Source: Candidatus Troglogloeales bacterium
GTDB taxonomy: Bacteria; Nitrospirota; Nitrospiria; SBBL01; SBBT01
Direction of reading: 5' to 3'
NCBI GenBank assembly: GCA_005239595.1
Contig: SBBT01000090.1
Location: forward strand, 1-14,945
Length of the DNA stretch: 14,945 bases
Below are positions 13,454 to 14,945 of the stretch, one piece after another. Position 1 is the stretch's first letter; each line of letters starts with the position of its first letter. Position numbers and translations under genes: made by a program. The notes beneath the pieces were generated by a model that was not told the DNA's origin, did not search any database, and worked only from the letters and a program-made list of their open reading frames with translations.

Positions 13454-13491
13454 AAAGGCACTCTTTCCTTGTAACAAAAAAGAGTGCCTTT
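13454..13491. terminator. Bidirectional intrinsic terminator between convergent genes
   Basis: AAAGGCACTCTTT (13454-13466) pairs with AAAGAGTGCCTTT (13479-13491), a perfect 13-bp stem with a 12-base loop. On the plus strand it is followed by a T-rich TTTCTGTGTTTC; on the minus strand by TTTTTGTT. It closes the HAD gene on one side and the secreted-protein gene on the other. Confidence 0.88.
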
Positions 13492-13510
13492 CTGTGTTTC
13501 TTTACGGAGC

Positions 13511-13792
13511 TTAGTGTTTTGCAGCAGGGGCCTTTGCGGTAATAGCTAAGGCATGTCCGCTCGCATCTGCTTCCGCCTCAACCATGACGCCCGCCTTGAT
13601 CTCGCCACTTTTTTTCGTGGACGGGGCAACATGGAGCTTATGAACTTTCCCTTTTGCATCTTTCACTTCAACAAACTCACCCTCGGCGTGCAAAACCTCG
13701 CCGGAGACCTTGTGAGCCCCGGACGCAAGGCCGACGCTTGCGGTGCTGATCGCGACCACTGCCGCGACGAAAAACATAAGCACTTTCTTCAT
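13511..13792 (-). CDS. Small secreted protein of unknown function
   Basis: 93 residues. A clear signal peptide (MKKVLMFFVAAVVAISTASVGLASG, cleavage near residue 25) leaves a periplasmic domain of about 68 residues. The mature part alternates short strands and turns (KVSGEVLHAEGEFVEVKDAKGKVHKLHVA...VMVEAEADASGHALAITAKA) and looks like a small OB-like or beta-sandwich fold with several His but no Cys. I do not recognise the family; DUF5666-like small beta proteins are the nearest pattern I can suggest. GGAGG about 7 bases before the ATG is a good ribosome binding site. Its elaborate upstream region suggests regulated, possibly high, expression. Confidence 0.8.
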   Translation of the reverse strand: MKKVLMFFVAAVVAISTASVGLASGAHKVSGEVLHAEGEFVEVKDAKGKVHKLHVAPSTKKSGEIKAGVMVEAEADASGHALAITAKAPAAKH

Positions 13793-13814
13793 TCAAATTC
13801 CTCCAGAGAGATTG

Positions 13815-13835
13815 TCTGTAGCTTAACGCTACAGA
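13815..13835 (-). other. 5' leader hairpin of the small secreted protein gene
   Basis: TCTGTAGC (13815-13822) and GCTACAGA (13828-13835) form a perfect 8-bp stem with a five-base loop. With the predicted promoter the transcript would start at about 13836, placing the hairpin at its 5' end, where such structures can protect mRNA from decay. Confidence 0.55.
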
Positions 13836-13842
13836 TTCGGCA

Positions 13843-13871
13843 AAGCTAGTCTTTCCCAAGGGGAAAGTCAA
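13843..13871 (-). promoter_or_regulatory. Candidate promoter of the small secreted protein gene
   Basis: On the minus strand, TTGACT (13866-13871, 5 of 6) is followed after 17 bases by TAGCTT (13843-13848, only 3 of 6). The weak -10 would fit a regulated promoter. The spacer is almost filled by the inverted repeat at 13851-13867. Confidence 0.4.
13851..13867. promoter_or_regulatory. Operator-like inverted repeat
   Basis: CTTTCCC-AAG-GGGAAAG is a perfect 7-bp inverted repeat with a three-base centre. It lies between the -35 and -10 of the minus-strand promoter and overlaps the -35 edge, the position expected for a dimeric repressor. Confidence 0.5.
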
Positions 13872-13880
13872 GCTGAAAAG

Positions 13881-13900
13881 TCCAATGTGGTCCAATGTGG
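13881..13900. repeat. Two tandem 10-bp repeats, TCCAATGTGG
   Basis: Perfect direct repeats (13881-13890, 13891-13900) between the two divergent -35 elements, just upstream of each. The 10-bp period puts both copies on the same DNA face, as for an activator site. A chance duplication is possible. Confidence 0.5.
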
Positions 13901-13914
13901 TAGTAAGATATGGC

Positions 13915-13943
13915 TTGACCGTCTCTGCTTTGTCTTATATCCT
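13915..13943 (+). promoter_or_regulatory. Predicted promoter of the PGM-like HAD gene
   Basis: TTGACC (13915-13920, 5 of 6) is followed after 17 bases by TATCCT (13938-13943, 4 of 6). Transcription would begin near 13950, downstream of ATG 13885, which supports GTG 13981 as the true start of the coding region. Confidence 0.5.
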
Positions 13944-13980
13944 GTCGCTCGACGCTAGGATTGCCTCTGGAAAGGTCGAA

Positions 13981-14679
13981 GTGCTTAAAGCCATCATTTT
14001 CGATTGTGACGGTATTATTGTCAACAGCGAGCCCCACCATTTGAAGGCCTTTCAACAAACATTGAAGGAAGCAGGAATTTCTCTTTCGGAGGAGGAATAT
14101 TATCGAAAGTATCTGGCGATGGACGACAAAGGATGTTTTGAAGCGGTGCTTCAGTTACATCAACACCCAATCAACAATGGAATCCTGAAAGGCCTGATTC
14201 TTAAAAAGATGGCGTTCTACCGAACCCTGTCCCAACAGGAACTTCTCCTTTATCCGGGTGTTGTCGAGTTCGTGAAAGAGGTAGAGAAACATTACCTCTT
14301 GGCGATTGCCTCTGGTGCTTTCAGGGGAGAGATTAAGTTTGCGCTTGATAAGGGGGAAATCCGATCATTTTTTAAGGTGATTGTCAGCGCGCAGGATGTG
14401 CAACATGGAAAGCCACATCCGGAGGCATTTTTATCTGCCTTGGCGAAGCTCAACCAAGTTTCTCCATATTCTACCCCCATCCTGACAAAAGAGTGTCTTG
14501 TCATTGAAGACTCCCTCCATGGGGTGGAGGCGGCCCACGCCGCAGGGATGAGATGTCTTGCCGTGACGAATTCTTACCCGAAGCGGTTGCTGGATGGGAA
14601 GGCAGACTGGGTTGTCGAAAGTCTGTCCGAAGTAGCGCCAAAGGATTTGGATGCGTTCTTTTTAAAGACTGGAATATAG
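13981..14679 (+). CDS. HAD-superfamily hydrolase, beta-phosphoglucomutase-like
   Basis: 232 residues from GTG 13981, chosen because GGAAAGG (13969-13975) is ideally spaced and the protein then begins directly with strand MLKAIIFDCDG. A reading from ATG 13885 adds 32 unrelated residues and crosses the promoter. All HAD motifs are intact: Asp8/Asp10 (FDCDGIIVNSE), Ser111 (AIASGAFRGE), Lys144 (GKPHPEAF) and Glu176-Asp177 (VIEDSLHGVEAA). The helical cap and 'D-C-D-G-x-x-x-x-S-E-P' are typical of the beta-phosphoglucomutase/sugar-phosphatase branch, but the substrate is open. It is co-transcribed with a secreted cyclophilin 14 bases downstream. Confidence 0.88.
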   Translation: MLKAIIFDCDGIIVNSEPHHLKAFQQTLKEAGISLSEEEYYRKYLAMDDKGCFEAVLQLHQHPINNGILKGLILKKMAFYRTLSQQELLLYPGVVEFVKEVEKHYLLAIASGAFRGEIKFALDKGEIRSFFKVIVSAQDVQHGKPHPEAFLSALAKLNQVSPYSTPILTKECLVIEDSLHGVEAAHAAGMRCLAVTNSYPKRLLDGKADWVVESLSEVAPKDLDAFFLKTGI

Positions 14680-14693
14680 AAGGGAGGGATAGA

Positions 14694-14945
14694 ATGGGGA
14701 GTTTTGTAAGATCTTTCACTGTTTGGATCGGTCTCTTAGCCGTTGCAACAGCGGCTTTTGCGGAAGGGAAAAAACTTCCGTCCGGCATCTATGCCATCAT
14801 CGAGACGGGTATGGGAGACATAACGATCCGGTTATTTGACAAAGATGCGCCCAAAACGGTTGAGAATTTTGTGGGACTTTCGGAAGGGACAAAGGTGTGG
14901 ATCGATCCTAAGAACGGAGAGAAGGTAAAACGGCCCTTGTACGAC
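14694..14945 (+). CDS. Exported cyclophilin-type peptidyl-prolyl isomerase (partial, 3' end missing)
   Basis: 84 codons are present before the window ends. A signal peptide (hydrophobic TVWIGLLAVATAAFA, cleavage after AFA near residue 23) targets it to the periplasm. The mature N-terminus IYAIIETGMGDITIRLFDKDAPKTVENFVGLSEG is the classic first third of a bacterial cyclophilin; the catalytic F-H-R-V region would lie beyond the window. An insertion with KVWIDPKNGEKVKRPLYD follows, as in many exported members. It would catalyse cis-trans isomerisation of prolyl bonds during envelope protein folding. GGGAGG (14682-14687) is well placed before ATG 14694. Confidence 0.9.
   Translation, partial: MGSFVRSFTVWIGLLAVATAAFAEGKKLPSGIYAIIETGMGDITIRLFDKDAPKTVENFVGLSEGTKVWIDPKNGEKVKRPLYD

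Noticed and set aside
13885..13980. N-terminal extension of the PGM-like HAD protein from ATG 13885
   Set aside because: It starts inside the tandem repeats, upstream of a good promoter, and the family begins at the strand encoded from GTG 13981, which has its own ribosome binding site.

Overview
This 15-kb window is a dense housekeeping stretch of a bacterial chromosome. The mix of genes suggests a Gram-negative, possibly Nitrospirota-like or deep proteobacterial-type lineage: an IscX/HscA pair, a TusBCD/DsrEFH-type trio, YacG, a DUF3108 envelope protein, a secreted cyclophilin, a Cys-rich HisRS, and a mycobacterial bS22-like micro-protein. No marker fixes the taxon, so this placement is inference. 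I see no rRNA, tRNA, CRISPR array, insertion sequence or prophage.

Layout. (1) Positions 1-5015, plus strand: aspS, aroE, hscA, iscX. (2) Positions 5017-7592, minus strand, read from 7592 downwards: a 29-residue bS22-like ribosomal micro-protein, a 77-residue protein of unknown function, hisS, then tusD/dsrE-, tusC/dsrF- and tusB/dsrH-like genes. This looks like one translation and tRNA-related operon, and it meets iscX tail to tail with 1 base between the stop codons. (3) Positions 7784-8332, minus strand: rmlC, with a divergent promoter region that also serves the plus-strand DUF3108 gene and contains two perfect tandem 12-bp repeats. (4) Positions 8475-13450, plus strand: DUF3108 and yacG, then, from a good sigma70-type promoter at 9530, a run of a 2Fe-2S ferredoxin fused to a PCP_red-like domain, an alpha/beta hydrolase, a peroxiredoxin, a thioredoxin-like protein, a ketopantoate-reductase family protein and a HAD phosphatase. 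A bidirectional terminator ends the run. (5) Positions 13511-14945: a small secreted protein on the minus strand and, divergently, a beta-phosphoglucomutase-like HAD hydrolase followed by a secreted cyclophilin cut off by the window end. The space between them holds two promoters, a 17-bp inverted repeat, tandem 10-bp repeats and a leader hairpin.

Themes. Translation is represented by AspRS (with the residues of a non-discriminating enzyme), HisRS, the bS22-like protein and probably TusBCD. Fe-S and redox chemistry is represented by HscA, IscX, the ferredoxin, the peroxiredoxin and the thioredoxin-like protein. The most interesting item is the hidden 29-codon gene at 7503-7592. I found no obviously new multi-gene system; the more speculative leads are the ferredoxin/PCP_red fusion and the two repeat-bearing divergent promoter regions.
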